From NCBI GenBank assembly GCA_022509065.1, contig JAFLTY010000016.1, positions 1-48,492 of the forward strand: 48,492 nucleotides of DNA, written 5' to 3'. This document shows, piece after piece, positions 1 through 7,337 of the stretch. The DNA comes from Muribaculaceae bacterium (GTDB lineage Bacteria; Bacteroidota; Bacteroidia; Bacteroidales; Muribaculaceae). The notes below the pieces were generated by a model. It saw nothing but the letters and a program-made list of their open reading frames with translations, searched no databases and was not told where the DNA came from. The translations under genes were made by a program, and so were the position numbers. Within the stretch, counting starts at the first letter, position 1; every line of letters begins with the position of its first letter.

Positions 1-1
1 G

Positions 2-31
2 ATAGCTAACTTAGCTATGGGCGAAAATTAA
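2..31 (+). CDS. possible C-terminal tail of an upstream gene (partial)
   Basis: Frame 2 is open from the window edge to a TAA at 29-31 and would encode a nine-residue tail ending MGEN. The other two forward frames meet stops almost at once. With so little sequence this is only a possible end of an upstream gene lying 47 bp before the holin-like gene. Confidence 0.25.
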   Translation: MANLAMGEN

Positions 32-78
32 CTAACCAAACAACCCAATCCTTTAAACCAATCAAAAAAACGAATACT

Positions 79-516
79 ATGCATACATTTTTCAAACCGA
101 CAGTGGCAGCGTTGCTTGCGATGGGGAGTGCCATGCTGGAGAGTGTCACCCCAATGTTCATATTGACCGGCGGTTTCGTTTTTGCAGACACCGTCACTGC
201 GTATCGTCTACAGCGACGTTTGGCGAGAGCCGGAAAACTCGACCCGGAAAAGGCCAAGTTCTCGAGTTCGCGGTTCGGGCGCGTCTTCATCACACTCGCC
301 CGCATATTTGCGTTGCTGATGTTGACCGCTATGGCCGATTATCTTGTTTTGGCTCCGTTAGGCATCCCTGCCATGAAAATAGTTGCCGGCGCGGTGTGTT
401 TCTGGCAAGCCATCTCTTTATTGGAAAACGAAGCTTCGCAAAACGATGCACCATGGGCATCCCATGCAAGGCATTTCCTGGTGGATAAAGCCAAACGTTA
501 CCTGCGTGAAGATTAA
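79..516 (+). CDS. holin-like small membrane protein
   Basis: The 145-residue product has two or three hydrophobic segments (about residues 8-35, 75-95 and 100-118) and a short basic C-terminus. The layout resembles the phage-holin/toxin-secretion family common in Bacteroidales: a GGFVFADTVTAY segment, then a basic linker, an SSSRFGR segment, and a late stretch reading AISLLENEAS. Holins of this type sit in the inner membrane and are usually found beside an amidase or lysozyme gene. That neighbour would have to lie left of the window. No other phage gene is visible, so it may be a domesticated chromosomal gene. The ATG at 79 is the first start in an open frame. Family assignment rests on pattern only. 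Confidence 0.5.
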   Translation: MHTFFKPTVAALLAMGSAMLESVTPMFILTGGFVFADTVTAYRLQRRLARAGKLDPEKAKFSSSRFGRVFITLARIFALLMLTAMADYLVLAPLGIPAMKIVAGAVCFWQAISLLENEASQNDAPWASHARHFLVDKAKRYLRED

Positions 517-614
517 GAGACTTAACTTTTGTCACAGGATATCTATGAGAGATGCTGTAAGAAATCGTTAGCAGTCCTTACTCTTGAAAATGTGCTTTTT
601 TGATTGGGCTTGGA

Positions 615-1796
615 TTAATCGGCTTCAGTATCCTCGGATTCCTCAACTTCCTCGCGGATGCGGGGGTTGGAGATATATTGTTCGTAATATGACATTATCA
701 ACGATGTCACAGGCAATGCTATTATCATGCCTATTATGCCAAGAAGGCTCCCCCAAACGGATAGCGACAGCAAAATGACCGCCGCGTTAAGTCCAAGCTC
801 TTTGCCCATGATTCGTGGCGTTATGATAAAGTCGCATACTGGTTGAGTAACCGCATACACCAGCAAAGACCGGATGAAAATGGACATGAAGCTGACCGTA
901 CCTCCAAGCGAGTATATGAAGCAGATGAGGGCGAGCGGAATGATTGTGATATATTGGAAGTATGGTATCATATACAATATTCCCACGAGCAGACCCAGGG
1001 GGACTGCAAGCGGTAATCCGACGATACTGAACCCCACGCAATAAAATACTGTCGCGCACAGTGCTACCATCCCCTGACCGCGGAAATAATGGTTCATGCT
1101 GACTTGCATGTCACGAATAACCTCGAGTGTGCCTGAACGGTATTTGTAAGGTATGATAAGTTTGAAACCACGCACAATCTGAGGATAGTCGATAAGGATG
1201 AAAAGGACATAAACCAACGTGAGTGCCCAGTCAAGAAGTTGTCCCAAAACCTCAAGCGATTCTGTTAGCAGTGAGGATCCCCGGCTTAGAAGAGACTCGA
1301 ACTGCATGCTGGATAGCGACTCTTTAATGGCTGCTATATTGAAATGAGAGTTGACAAAGGTGATAAGGCCAGTGAATTCCTCGGGTAGCTGACGTCTGCC
1401 TTCGGTAATGTCCTTGACAATTGTGTCCAGCGTGTCAAATTCCTTGATGACCGAGGGCAAAAGCAAGTACAGGCACAGCGCAATGAAAGCTGTCACCTCC
1501 ACGATGGTCAATATCGAAGAGAATAAACGTCCTTTTTCGTGTGTCCAACGACGATTGAACTCTACGAGTGGCTGTAAAAGGTAAGCGATAAGACACGCCA
1601 CAAAAAACGGGAGCAGAGCATGACTGAGGTAATCCAGCAACCACACTATAGAGCCGGCGAGTGCGAGTCCGATAATGAGCTTCATTATACGGTCTCGAGT
1701 CCAATATTCGGAGTGACGCGGCTTAGATGAAGGATGTTTGGTTTCCTGCGGAGAGCCCGTGGCGTTGGTCGTAGGTATGAGATTTGTGTCAGCCAT
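615..1796 (-). CDS. AI-2E family transporter (PerM/YdiK-like membrane protein)
   Basis: The 393-residue protein has about eight hydrophobic segments. After a polar N-terminus of about 35 residues come two close helices (IIGLALAGSIVWLLDYL and FFVACLIAYLLQPLVEF), then a long extramembrane stretch. The C-terminal half is hydrophobic, with GLPLAVPLGLLVGILYMIPY and a TPRIMGKELGLNA segment typical of the AI-2E/UPF0118 family. Members are proposed to export small molecules or act as antiporters, and most are uncharacterized. The C-terminus is acidic (EEVEESEDTEAD). The gene follows the tsf terminator on the same strand, so it probably has its own promoter, though no clear one was found. Autoinducer transport is a family label, not something shown here. 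Confidence 0.85.
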   Translation of the reverse strand: MADTNLIPTTNATGSPQETKHPSSKPRHSEYWTRDRIMKLIIGLALAGSIVWLLDYLSHALLPFFVACLIAYLLQPLVEFNRRWTHEKGRLFSSILTIVEVTAFIALCLYLLLPSVIKEFDTLDTIVKDITEGRRQLPEEFTGLITFVNSHFNIAAIKESLSSMQFESLLSRGSSLLTESLEVLGQLLDWALTLVYVLFILIDYPQIVRGFKLIIPYKYRSGTLEVIRDMQVSMNHYFRGQGMVALCATVFYCVGFSIVGLPLAVPLGLLVGILYMIPYFQYITIIPLALICFIYSLGGTVSFMSIFIRSLLVYAVTQPVCDFIITPRIMGKELGLNAAVILLSLSVWGSLLGIIGMIIALPVTSLIMSYYEQYISNPRIREEVEESEDTEAD

Positions 1797-1882
1797 GTTT
1801 GAATGATGACAGAGTTAGATTGTCTTACTGTATTGAGTCGACGTGAGGAAGTTTGTATTGCCGACAGGGGTGTGAAATAGAA

Positions 1883-1924
1883 AAATCCGGGCAAGAGGCT
1901 AATTAACCTTCTTTTCCCGGATTT
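1883..1924 (-). terminator. intrinsic terminator after tsf
   Basis: AAATCCGGG (1883-1891) and CCCGGATTT (1916-1924) form a 9-bp stem. On the minus strand the stem runs into a U-rich tract (1875-1885). It lies about 30 bp past the tsf stop codon and would end the rplM-rpsI-rpsB-tsf transcript before the AI-2E-family gene. Confidence 0.85.
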
Positions 1925-1956
1925 GATATTGCGGTCCCGGAGGACACTTGTCTTTA

Positions 1957-2949
1957 TTAGTCTTCGTTAAGGTTGACGCGTTTGAAAGCAACCACTGTGA
2001 GACCCTTCGATGTCTGATCGAGATATTGGCCAATAGTCAGGTTAGCGTCTTTTACAAATTCCTGTTCTACGAGACATGACTCTTTGTAGAATTTGTTTAC
2101 GCGACCTTTGGCGATATTTTCAATCATCTGTTCGGGCATGTTGGATGCTTTGGCTTCGGCAGCGGCTTTTGCTATTTCGCGAGCCTTTGTTGCCTCTTCT
2201 TCGGTAAGCCATCCTTTGGCAATATTCGAGGCGATATGGTCTTCGCTGTCTACCAGGTTGGGATTGATGCCACCTTTCTTAAGAGCTGCTTCAACAGCTT
2301 TTTGGATTTGTTCGGCACGGCTTTTTTCGACAGCCACGTTGTATTCCGAGTCAACTACCGACTGAGGTACGCTTTCGCGGTCGACAGCGACGGGGTTCAT
2401 GGCTGCAACCTGCATAGCCACGTCTTTCATAGCCTGAACGGGAACGTCAGCTTGGTTGAACGAAACGATAGTTGACAATTTGTTGCCAAGGTGGTTATAA
2501 GCGACTACAGATGCGCCTTCAAGGCACTCGTATGCGCCTATTTCAGTCTTTTCGCCTGTTTTTCCGCTTTCTTCCACAACAAGCTCCTCGACAGTGCGTC
2601 CGTCAACAGTAACAGCCTTGAGAGCGTCGAGTGAAGTTACCTTATTGGCAACGGCCAGGTCAAGCAATTTGTTTGTCAGTTCGACGAAGCCGGCATTCTT
2701 GGCCACGAAGTCTGTCTCGCACTTCAAGGCTACGATGGCGGCAAAGCCGTTTTCGCATTTTGCGAGAACACAACCTTCACCGGCGGTGCGGTCTTCGCGT
2801 TTTGCGGCTATGGCCTGTCCTTTTTTGCGTAATATTTCAATAGCGGCTTCCATGTCGCCGTTAGTTTCGTTGAGAGCGTTTTTGCAGTCTGTGAGACCAG
2901 CGCTTGTCAGATGACGAAGTTTTTTGATATCTTCAATAGATACTGCCAT
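1957..2949 (-). CDS. tsf: translation elongation factor Ts
   Basis: EF-Ts is the cytoplasmic guanine-nucleotide exchange factor for EF-Tu. The N-terminal UBA-like helical domain (residues 1-50, IEDIKKLRHLTSAGLTDCK) is clear. It is followed by the conserved KCETDFVAKN motif at about residues 77-86, which inserts into EF-Tu. The 330 residues are longer than the E. coli protein (283), as is common in Bacteroidetes. The ATG at 2949 is followed directly by the canonical N-terminus. It is the last gene of the rplM-rpsI-rpsB-tsf run, 117 bp after rpsB, and a strong terminator follows. Confidence 0.98.
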   Translation of the reverse strand: MAVSIEDIKKLRHLTSAGLTDCKNALNETNGDMEAAIEILRKKGQAIAAKREDRTAGEGCVLAKCENGFAAIVALKCETDFVAKNAGFVELTNKLLDLAVANKVTSLDALKAVTVDGRTVEELVVEESGKTGEKTEIGAYECLEGASVVAYNHLGNKLSTIVSFNQADVPVQAMKDVAMQVAAMNPVAVDRESVPQSVVDSEYNVAVEKSRAEQIQKAVEAALKKGGINPNLVDSEDHIASNIAKGWLTEEEATKAREIAKAAAEAKASNMPEQMIENIAKGRVNKFYKESCLVEQEFVKDANLTIGQYLDQTSKGLTVVAFKRVNLNED

Positions 2950-3066
2950 GATATTTGTTATGTTAATGGGTTAACGATTGGAATTAAATTGAAACATAAG
3001 GACGCCGACAAGCAATTACGGTGTCGGTCGCCCTTATATTATTTTTAGCGGTCAAGACGCTGAGGA

Positions 3067-3927
3067 TTATTCAGCGGCAGGAGCTTCGGGTGCTTCGGCG
3101 GCCGGTGTTTCGGCGACAGTTTCTTCTGCGGCGGGTTCGGCTGCAACGTCGTTACGACGAACGCGACGGCGTTCGCGTTTGGGAGCAGCTGCGGGAGCCT
3201 CTTCGTTTTCGGCTGCGGCTTCTGCATCAATTTTCTCAACCTTGCGTTCCTCCAGACCTTCAGCCATTGCTGAAGTAAGAGTGCCAAGAATAAGTTCGAT
3301 TGATTTTGAAGCGTCGTCGTTGGCGGGAATTACGAAGTCGATGTCGGTAGGATCGCTGTTTGTGTCAACCATAGCGAAAACAGGAATACCGAGACGGTTT
3401 GCTTCTGCAACGGCGATGTGTTCTTTCATAACGTCGACTACCAACAGTGCGGCGGGCAGACGGTTAAGGTCGGCTATTGAACCGAGGGTTTTCTCGAGTT
3501 TGGCGCGCTGACGAGTAATCTGAAGTTTTTCGCGTTTTGAAAGATTGTCAAAAGTGCCGTCCTTTGTCATTTTGTCAATGGTAGTCATTTTTTTGACGGC
3601 TTTGCGGATTGTCGGGAAGTTGGTGAGCATACCGCCGGGCCAGCGTTCGATGACATAAGGCATATTGACTGAGGTTGCGAGATCGGCAACGACTTGTTTG
3701 GCTTGTTTTTTGGTAGCTACGAAAAGCACTTTCTTACCGGATTTCGCAATCTGTTTGAGTGCATTTGCAGCTTCTTCAACCTTAGCGGCTGTTTTATAGA
3801 GATCGATTATGTGGATACCGTTGCGCTCCATAAAGATATAAGGAGCCATTGCAGGATTCCATTTTCTTTTAAGGTGACCGAAATGGCAGCCTGCTTCAAG
3901 AAGTTGGTCAAATGTTGGATTTGCCAT
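3067..3927 (-). CDS. rpsB: 30S ribosomal protein S2
   Basis: S2 is a head protein of the small ribosomal subunit. The canonical core covers residues 1-230, with FGHLKRKWNPAMAPYIF near the N-terminus, ERWPGGMLTNF, and GIPVFAMVDTNSDP before a conserved VIPANDDA. At 286 residues it is about 45 longer than E. coli S2. The excess is an Ala/Glu/Pro-rich tail from about residue 231 that contains one strongly basic patch (KRERRRVRR). Such a tail is low-complexity and may be lineage-specific. The gene is followed by tsf, the usual partner, and preceded by a structured 190-bp spacer after rpsI. Confidence 0.98.
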   Translation of the reverse strand: MANPTFDQLLEAGCHFGHLKRKWNPAMAPYIFMERNGIHIIDLYKTAAKVEEAANALKQIAKSGKKVLFVATKKQAKQVVADLATSVNMPYVIERWPGGMLTNFPTIRKAVKKMTTIDKMTKDGTFDNLSKREKLQITRQRAKLEKTLGSIADLNRLPAALLVVDVMKEHIAVAEANRLGIPVFAMVDTNSDPTDIDFVIPANDDASKSIELILGTLTSAMAEGLEERKVEKIDAEAAAENEEAPAAAPKRERRRVRRNDVAAEPAAEETVAETPAAEAPEAPAAE

Positions 3928-3997
3928 GTTTTGTTTGTTTTTTGTTTACGTTCTGAATTAATACAACCACAGGGTAGGGAACGTGTCCATCGCTGGG

Positions 3998-4107
3998 GTT
4001 TAGATGCTAAACACTGTGTGGCTACATGTCGTTAAGTACAATGCGCCATTTTTTATCTGTGGCATCGGATTCGTGGTGTCTAAAAAGAGGCACACTCGCC
4101 AGATGCC
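3998..4107 (-). promoter_or_regulatory. structured rpsI-rpsB spacer, candidate rpsB leader
   Basis: The 190-bp spacer between rpsI and rpsB is unusually long for this operon. It contains a 6-bp stem with a 3-nt loop (GTTTAG 3998-4003, CTAAAC 4007-4012). A larger imperfect hairpin is closed by GGCATC (4061-4066) and GATGCC (4102-4107). No TAnnTTTG promoter box was found in it. It could be an RNA element that controls rpsB-tsf, for example by S2 autoregulation. This is inferred from structure and position only. Confidence 0.35.
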
Positions 4108-4117
4108 GATGATGAGA

Positions 4118-4504
4118 TTAACGTTTCGAGAATTGGAAGCGTTTACGAGCTTTAGGCTGACCGGGTTTCTTACGTTCAACCGAGCGCGGGTCGCGTGTCA
4201 TGAAGCCTTCCTTGCGGAGAGCCGATTTGTCCTCGGGATTGATTTTTACCAAAGCGCGGGCGATACCCAGACGGAGGGCTTCGGCCTGACCTTTGTAACC
4301 GCCGCCGTCAAGATTGACGTGAATGTCATAATTGCCGGCAACACCAAGGGTGTTGAGGGGTTGTTTAACGATGTATTGAAGAATCGACGAGGGGAAATAA
4401 ACCTCGAGACTGCGCTTGTTAATAATGATGTTGCCTGTACCTTCTTTAACTATAACTCGGGCAACTGCGGCCTTACGGCGGCCAACTGCATTTACTTGTT
4501 CCAT
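4118..4504 (-). CDS. rpsI: 30S ribosomal protein S9
   Basis: S9 sits in the head of the small subunit and its C-terminal tail reaches toward the P-site tRNA. The 128-residue protein has the family N-terminus (VNAVGRRKAAVARV), the central GGGYKGQAEALRLGIARAL motif, and the conserved ending in which KARKRFQFSKR supplies the basic tail. The start is the ATG at 4504. The gene lies 17 bp downstream of rplM, the usual L13-S9 pairing, and is presumably co-transcribed with it. Confidence 0.98.
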   Translation of the reverse strand: MEQVNAVGRRKAAVARVIVKEGTGNIIINKRSLEVYFPSSILQYIVKQPLNTLGVAGNYDIHVNLDGGGYKGQAEALRLGIARALVKINPEDKSALRKEGFMTRDPRSVERKKPGQPKARKRFQFSKR

Positions 4505-4521
4505 GAGTGAGGTTTAGTCGA

Positions 4522-5001
4522 TTATTTCAGTTTGTTGATGTCGATTAACACTGGTTCCTGAGCTTCGTGGGGATGAGTAGGACCGTTATAAACGTGCAGA
4601 TTGCCAAGAAGCTGACGGCCAAGGCGATTTTTGGGGAGCATGCCTTTCATGACGCGCATGAAAAGAGGGTGCATACCGGGTTTGATGTGCTTGTTGAAAG
4701 ATTTTTTCATAAGCACTTCAGGTGTAGTCTCACGTTGTCCGCCGGGGTATCCGGTATAATTCAAGTAAATTTTGTCGGTGAATTTCTTACCAGTCATGAC
4801 GATTTTGTCGGCATTGATGATAATTACGTTGTCACCGCATTCCATGTAAGGGGTATAACCGGGTTTGTATTTACCACGGAGAAGTTTTGCCACTTTGGCA
4901 CACAGACGGCCAAGTACCTGGTCGGTAGCATCGACTACCACCCATTTACGATCCAATGTTTCGGGACCAACGGCAAGTGTTTTGTAGCTTAAAGTATCCA
5001 C
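4522..5001 (-). CDS. rplM: 50S ribosomal protein L13
   Basis: L13 is an early-assembly protein of the large subunit. The 159 residues include the VVVDATDQVLGRLCAKVAKLLRGK segment, NADKIVMTGKK, the GRQLLGNLHVYNGPTHPHEAQ motif, and a short basic C-terminus. The start is a GTG at 5001. An in-frame TAA three codons upstream excludes an earlier start, so the GTG is probably real. It is the first gene of the leftward ribosomal operon, about 100 nt downstream of a near-perfect Bacteroidetes promoter. Confidence 0.97.
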   Translation of the reverse strand: MDTLSYKTLAVGPETLDRKWVVVDATDQVLGRLCAKVAKLLRGKYKPGYTPYMECGDNVIIINADKIVMTGKKFTDKIYLNYTGYPGGQRETTPEVLMKKSFNKHIKPGMHPLFMRVMKGMLPKNRLGRQLLGNLHVYNGPTHPHEAQEPVLIDINKLK

Positions 5002-5104
5002 TTTTAATTATTGGTTAACAGTTAGTTAAATTTGACGGTTAGCACACATTGACTCGGCCAGAAGCCTCCGCGTCTTGCCGTCTGATTGTTATTTTGGATA
5101 TAAT
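5002..5104 (-). promoter_or_regulatory. rplM 5' leader, candidate ribosomal-protein leader
   Basis: From the predicted start of transcription (near 5105) to the rplM GTG there are about 100 nt. They include a GC-rich block at about 5050-5082 in an otherwise AT-rich leader. L13 leaders have been proposed in Bacteroidia, so this may be an autoregulatory site. The fold was not computed. Confidence 0.4.
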
Positions 5105-5111
5105 CGGTGTG

Positions 5112-5142
5112 CAAAAGTACAAACTTTTTGGCAATTAGCAAA
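5112..5142 (-). promoter_or_regulatory. promoter of the rplM-rpsI-rpsB-tsf operon
   Basis: Read on the minus strand, a TTTG -33 box (5139-5142) is followed after exactly 19 bp by TACTTTTG (5112-5119). This matches the Bacteroidetes primary-sigma consensus TTTG...TAnnTTTG. The promoter lies just beyond the 3' end of the ROK kinase gene and drives transcription leftward into rplM. Confidence 0.8.
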
Positions 5143-5168
5143 ATTTTTTTTGAAGTGTATGTTCGAAG

Positions 5169-6125
5169 TTATTTGGCTTCCCAGCCAAGTGCCGATGCTC
5201 CGAGAACTGCGGCATCAGCCTCCTTAAGTTCGCTTAGAATAACTTTTGGTTTGCCTTTGAAGATGCTGAGCATGTTGCGATCCATAGCGGCTCTTAGAGG
5301 ACGCAGTAACATCTCGCCGGCCTTTGCCAAACCTCCGAAAAGTATGAAGGCTTCGGGCGAAGAGAACACAGTCATGTCAGCGAGAGCTTCTCCAAGAATC
5401 TCGCCGGTGTAGTTGAACACGTCAATGGCCAGTTGGTCGCCGGCAATAGCTGCGTCGTAGACATCTTTGGATGTTATGGCCTCGATGGGCATGTTACGAA
5501 GCAATGACGGTTCGTGACGTATTTCGAGGAACTCGCGTGCTGTACGCGCTACTCCTGTGGCTGAGCAATATGCTTCGAGACAGCCGGTACGACCGCAGCC
5601 GCAAAGCCGTCCGTTGTTGCGTTTGACAATTACGTGACCCAGTTCACCTGCAAAACCGTCGTGGCCATAAACTAACTGACCGTTGATGACAATACCCGAG
5701 CCTACACCTGTTCCGAGGGTAATCATGATAAAGTCTTTCATGCCTCGAGCCGCTCCGTATGTCATCTCGCCGATGGCTGCGGCGTTGGCATCGTTGGTGA
5801 CAGCCACGGGGATTCCAAATTGGTCGCGAAGTGTTTGGGCGAGAGGAATGGGAGTAGGCCAAGGAAGATTCACTCCGTCTACAATCATGCCTGTGTAATA
5901 GTTGGCGTTTGGTGCTCCAACTCCTATACCGTGTATTTTGTCAACGGCGTCATGGGTTTGTATCAAGCGTGTTATTTCTTGATGGAGCTCGTCGATATAG
6001 TCGTCAAATTTTGAGTGTTTTGCCGTTTTAATACTGCCCGAAGCAATAACAATGCCACGTGCGTCAACTATACCAAAGACGGTGTTTGTTCCGCCTATAT
6101 CAATACCTATTACGTAAGGTTTCAT
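5169..6125 (-). CDS. ROK-family sugar kinase (glucokinase/RokA-like)
   Basis: This cytoplasmic kinase phosphorylates glucose or a related hexose with ATP. The 318-residue protein has the N-terminal phosphate-binding motif DIGGTNTVFG (residues 8-17), the ROK signature around GLGTGVGSG-like residues 138-146, EXGH (GELGHV) and the zinc-binding CGCGRTGCLEAY motif at about residues 175-186. No helix-turn-helix precedes the kinase fold, so it is an enzyme and not a repressor. In Bacteroides fragilis a ROK kinase (RokA) phosphorylates glucose and N-acetylglucosamine. This homologue could therefore finish the sialic-acid pathway encoded far to the right, but that is inference. It is transcribed leftward, with the rplM promoter just past its 3' end. 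Confidence 0.88.
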   Translation of the reverse strand: MKPYVIGIDIGGTNTVFGIVDARGIVIASGSIKTAKHSKFDDYIDELHQEITRLIQTHDAVDKIHGIGVGAPNANYYTGMIVDGVNLPWPTPIPLAQTLRDQFGIPVAVTNDANAAAIGEMTYGAARGMKDFIMITLGTGVGSGIVINGQLVYGHDGFAGELGHVIVKRNNGRLCGCGRTGCLEAYCSATGVARTAREFLEIRHEPSLLRNMPIEAITSKDVYDAAIAGDQLAIDVFNYTGEILGEALADMTVFSSPEAFILFGGLAKAGEMLLRPLRAAMDRNMLSIFKGKPKVILSELKEADAAVLGASALGWEAK

Positions 6126-6181
6126 GGATAAGATAATTTTATGTTATACTTTGATTTTAATTATAAGCGATGGAAATTTCG

Positions 6182-6943
6182 TCAATTGCCTGTTGAAACG
6201 GTGGTGAAATATCGAAGACCGCCATATTGTACGGGCTGCGGATAGAAAGACAGAGTAACGAAGCTGTTATTGCTGCCCCACCAAGTAGCGGACACCCCTC
6301 CGTTCGAAAGCGACTGTGTACTGACGGGCATTCCGTAGGCTGACATAAGATTGCGGTACACATAATTATATGTACTCATGTCATAGCTGTATGTAGATGT
6401 TGAGAATAATGAGCCTTGGAGATACCCGTTATTGTAATACATTGTAGCATTGGGCCAGTTAACGCCGTACGCCATGACGTTGTTTAGGTAAATGGCGTTA
6501 TTGTTATAGCCCGACACATGGTATCCGTTATTGATCAGGTAATTGACCGAGTTTGACAGCATGGTTCCGAGTGCTATCCCCAAGATGCTGTTGAATGAGG
6601 GCGCATGTGGCGTAGGTCGCCAGGTCGGAGGCGGAGTAGGGCGGTAATAATTGTAATGGGGAGGTGGAGGCGGCATTTGCGGACGTGGCGGCTGAGGGGG
6701 ACGCACATTGGTTGGACCCGGAGGGGTGTTGGGACGCGGCGCAGCATTGGGGGGTTGCTGCCCGGAGGCAGGCGGTTGTGGTTGGGGGGTAGGGCGAGAA
6801 TTAGGTGTCGCCGGGCGCTGTGAGGGAGCACTTACACCGGGACGTGAATTGTTGGCGGCGTTTTGGCGTCCCCGGTTTTGGGCGAATGTCATGCCGATTG
6901 CCATCGCCGCGCATATAGTTAAAATGATGTAACGGGTTTTCAT
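6182..6943 (-). CDS. secreted Pro/Asn/Gln-rich protein of unknown function
   Basis: Not a family I recognise. The 253-residue protein starts with a signal peptide (TRYIILTICAAMAIGMTFAQ). A low-complexity stretch (about residues 24-100) rich in Pro, Arg, Asn and Gln follows. The C-terminal part (about residues 110-250) is predicted to be globular and is rich in Tyr, Asn and Ser, with a repeating YNNN/YLNN flavour and several aromatic residues. It probably acts in the periplasm or at the cell surface. It is read divergently from rho; a TAATTTTG -7 box on its strand lies at 6990-6997 without a clear -33 box. Confidence 0.75.
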   Translation of the reverse strand: MKTRYIILTICAAMAIGMTFAQNRGRQNAANNSRPGVSAPSQRPATPNSRPTPQPQPPASGQQPPNAAPRPNTPPGPTNVRPPQPPRPQMPPPPPHYNYYRPTPPPTWRPTPHAPSFNSILGIALGTMLSNSVNYLINNGYHVSGYNNNAIYLNNVMAYGVNWPNATMYYNNGYLQGSLFSTSTYSYDMSTYNYVYRNLMSAYGMPVSTQSLSNGGVSATWWGSNNSFVTLSFYPQPVQYGGLRYFTTVSTGN

Positions 6944-6989
6944 GTTTCGAGGCTTAGATGAAGTGTGATTGGAGAAAAATTCATTTCCA

Positions 6990-6997
6990 CAAAATTA
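6990..6997 (-). promoter_or_regulatory. -7 box upstream of the Pro-rich secreted protein
   Basis: CAAAATTA on the plus strand reads TAATTTTG on the minus strand, matching TAnnTTTG. It lies about 47 bp before the ATG at 6943. No good -33 box was found at the usual distance, so strength is uncertain. Confidence 0.45.
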
Positions 6998-7015
6998 TGC
7001 AAAACTTTTTAATTT

Positions 7016-7046
7016 TTTGTTATTTGAAAGAGATTTTGTAACTTTG
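7016..7046 (+). promoter_or_regulatory. promoter of rho
   Basis: A TTTG -33 box at 7016-7019 is followed after 19 bp by TAACTTTG at 7039-7046, a close match to the Bacteroidetes promoter consensus. Transcription would start near 7053. Confidence 0.75.
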
Positions 7047-7052
7047 TGCCGA

Positions 7053-7337
7053 AAAGCGATGCCCGACGACGCACTATTTGCGGCAACTTCGGACTAAAAA
7101 CATGCAGGAAGTGTTATAATTTCATCGCCAAAATATTTTTCAGCATCGCAATTCTGTCACATTTGACATTATTTCACTCAATTTTTTAATAATACACGTT
7201 TTTCGGCTTAAAAATCCATGCTGTATGGATTGAGCACGTAATTTAAATCCACGAACCTTTTCTGTGACTGTAAAGTCCCAAACGCCTCACGGCAGTGATT
7301 CTTGTGCCGTTGGCGATATAAACACATTAATAAACAT
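7053..7337 (+). promoter_or_regulatory. long rho 5' leader (about 285 nt)
   Basis: Between the predicted transcription start and the rho ATG lie about 285 nt with no ORF of note. It includes a GC-richer segment near 7255-7315 in which GGCAGTGATTCTTGTGCCG could fold. A long untranslated leader ahead of rho suggests autogenous attenuation, as known for E. coli rho. Here it is only inferred. Confidence 0.4.

Noticed and set aside
3021-3278. Arg-rich plus-strand ORF over the rpsB tail
   Set aside because: It mirrors the Ala/Glu-rich low-complexity tail of S2 and has no independent support.
4004-4510. A 168-codon plus-strand ORF opposite rpsI and its spacer
   Set aside because: It lies antisense to rpsI with codons that mirror the ribosomal gene, and shows no domain. 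It is a shadow of the real gene.
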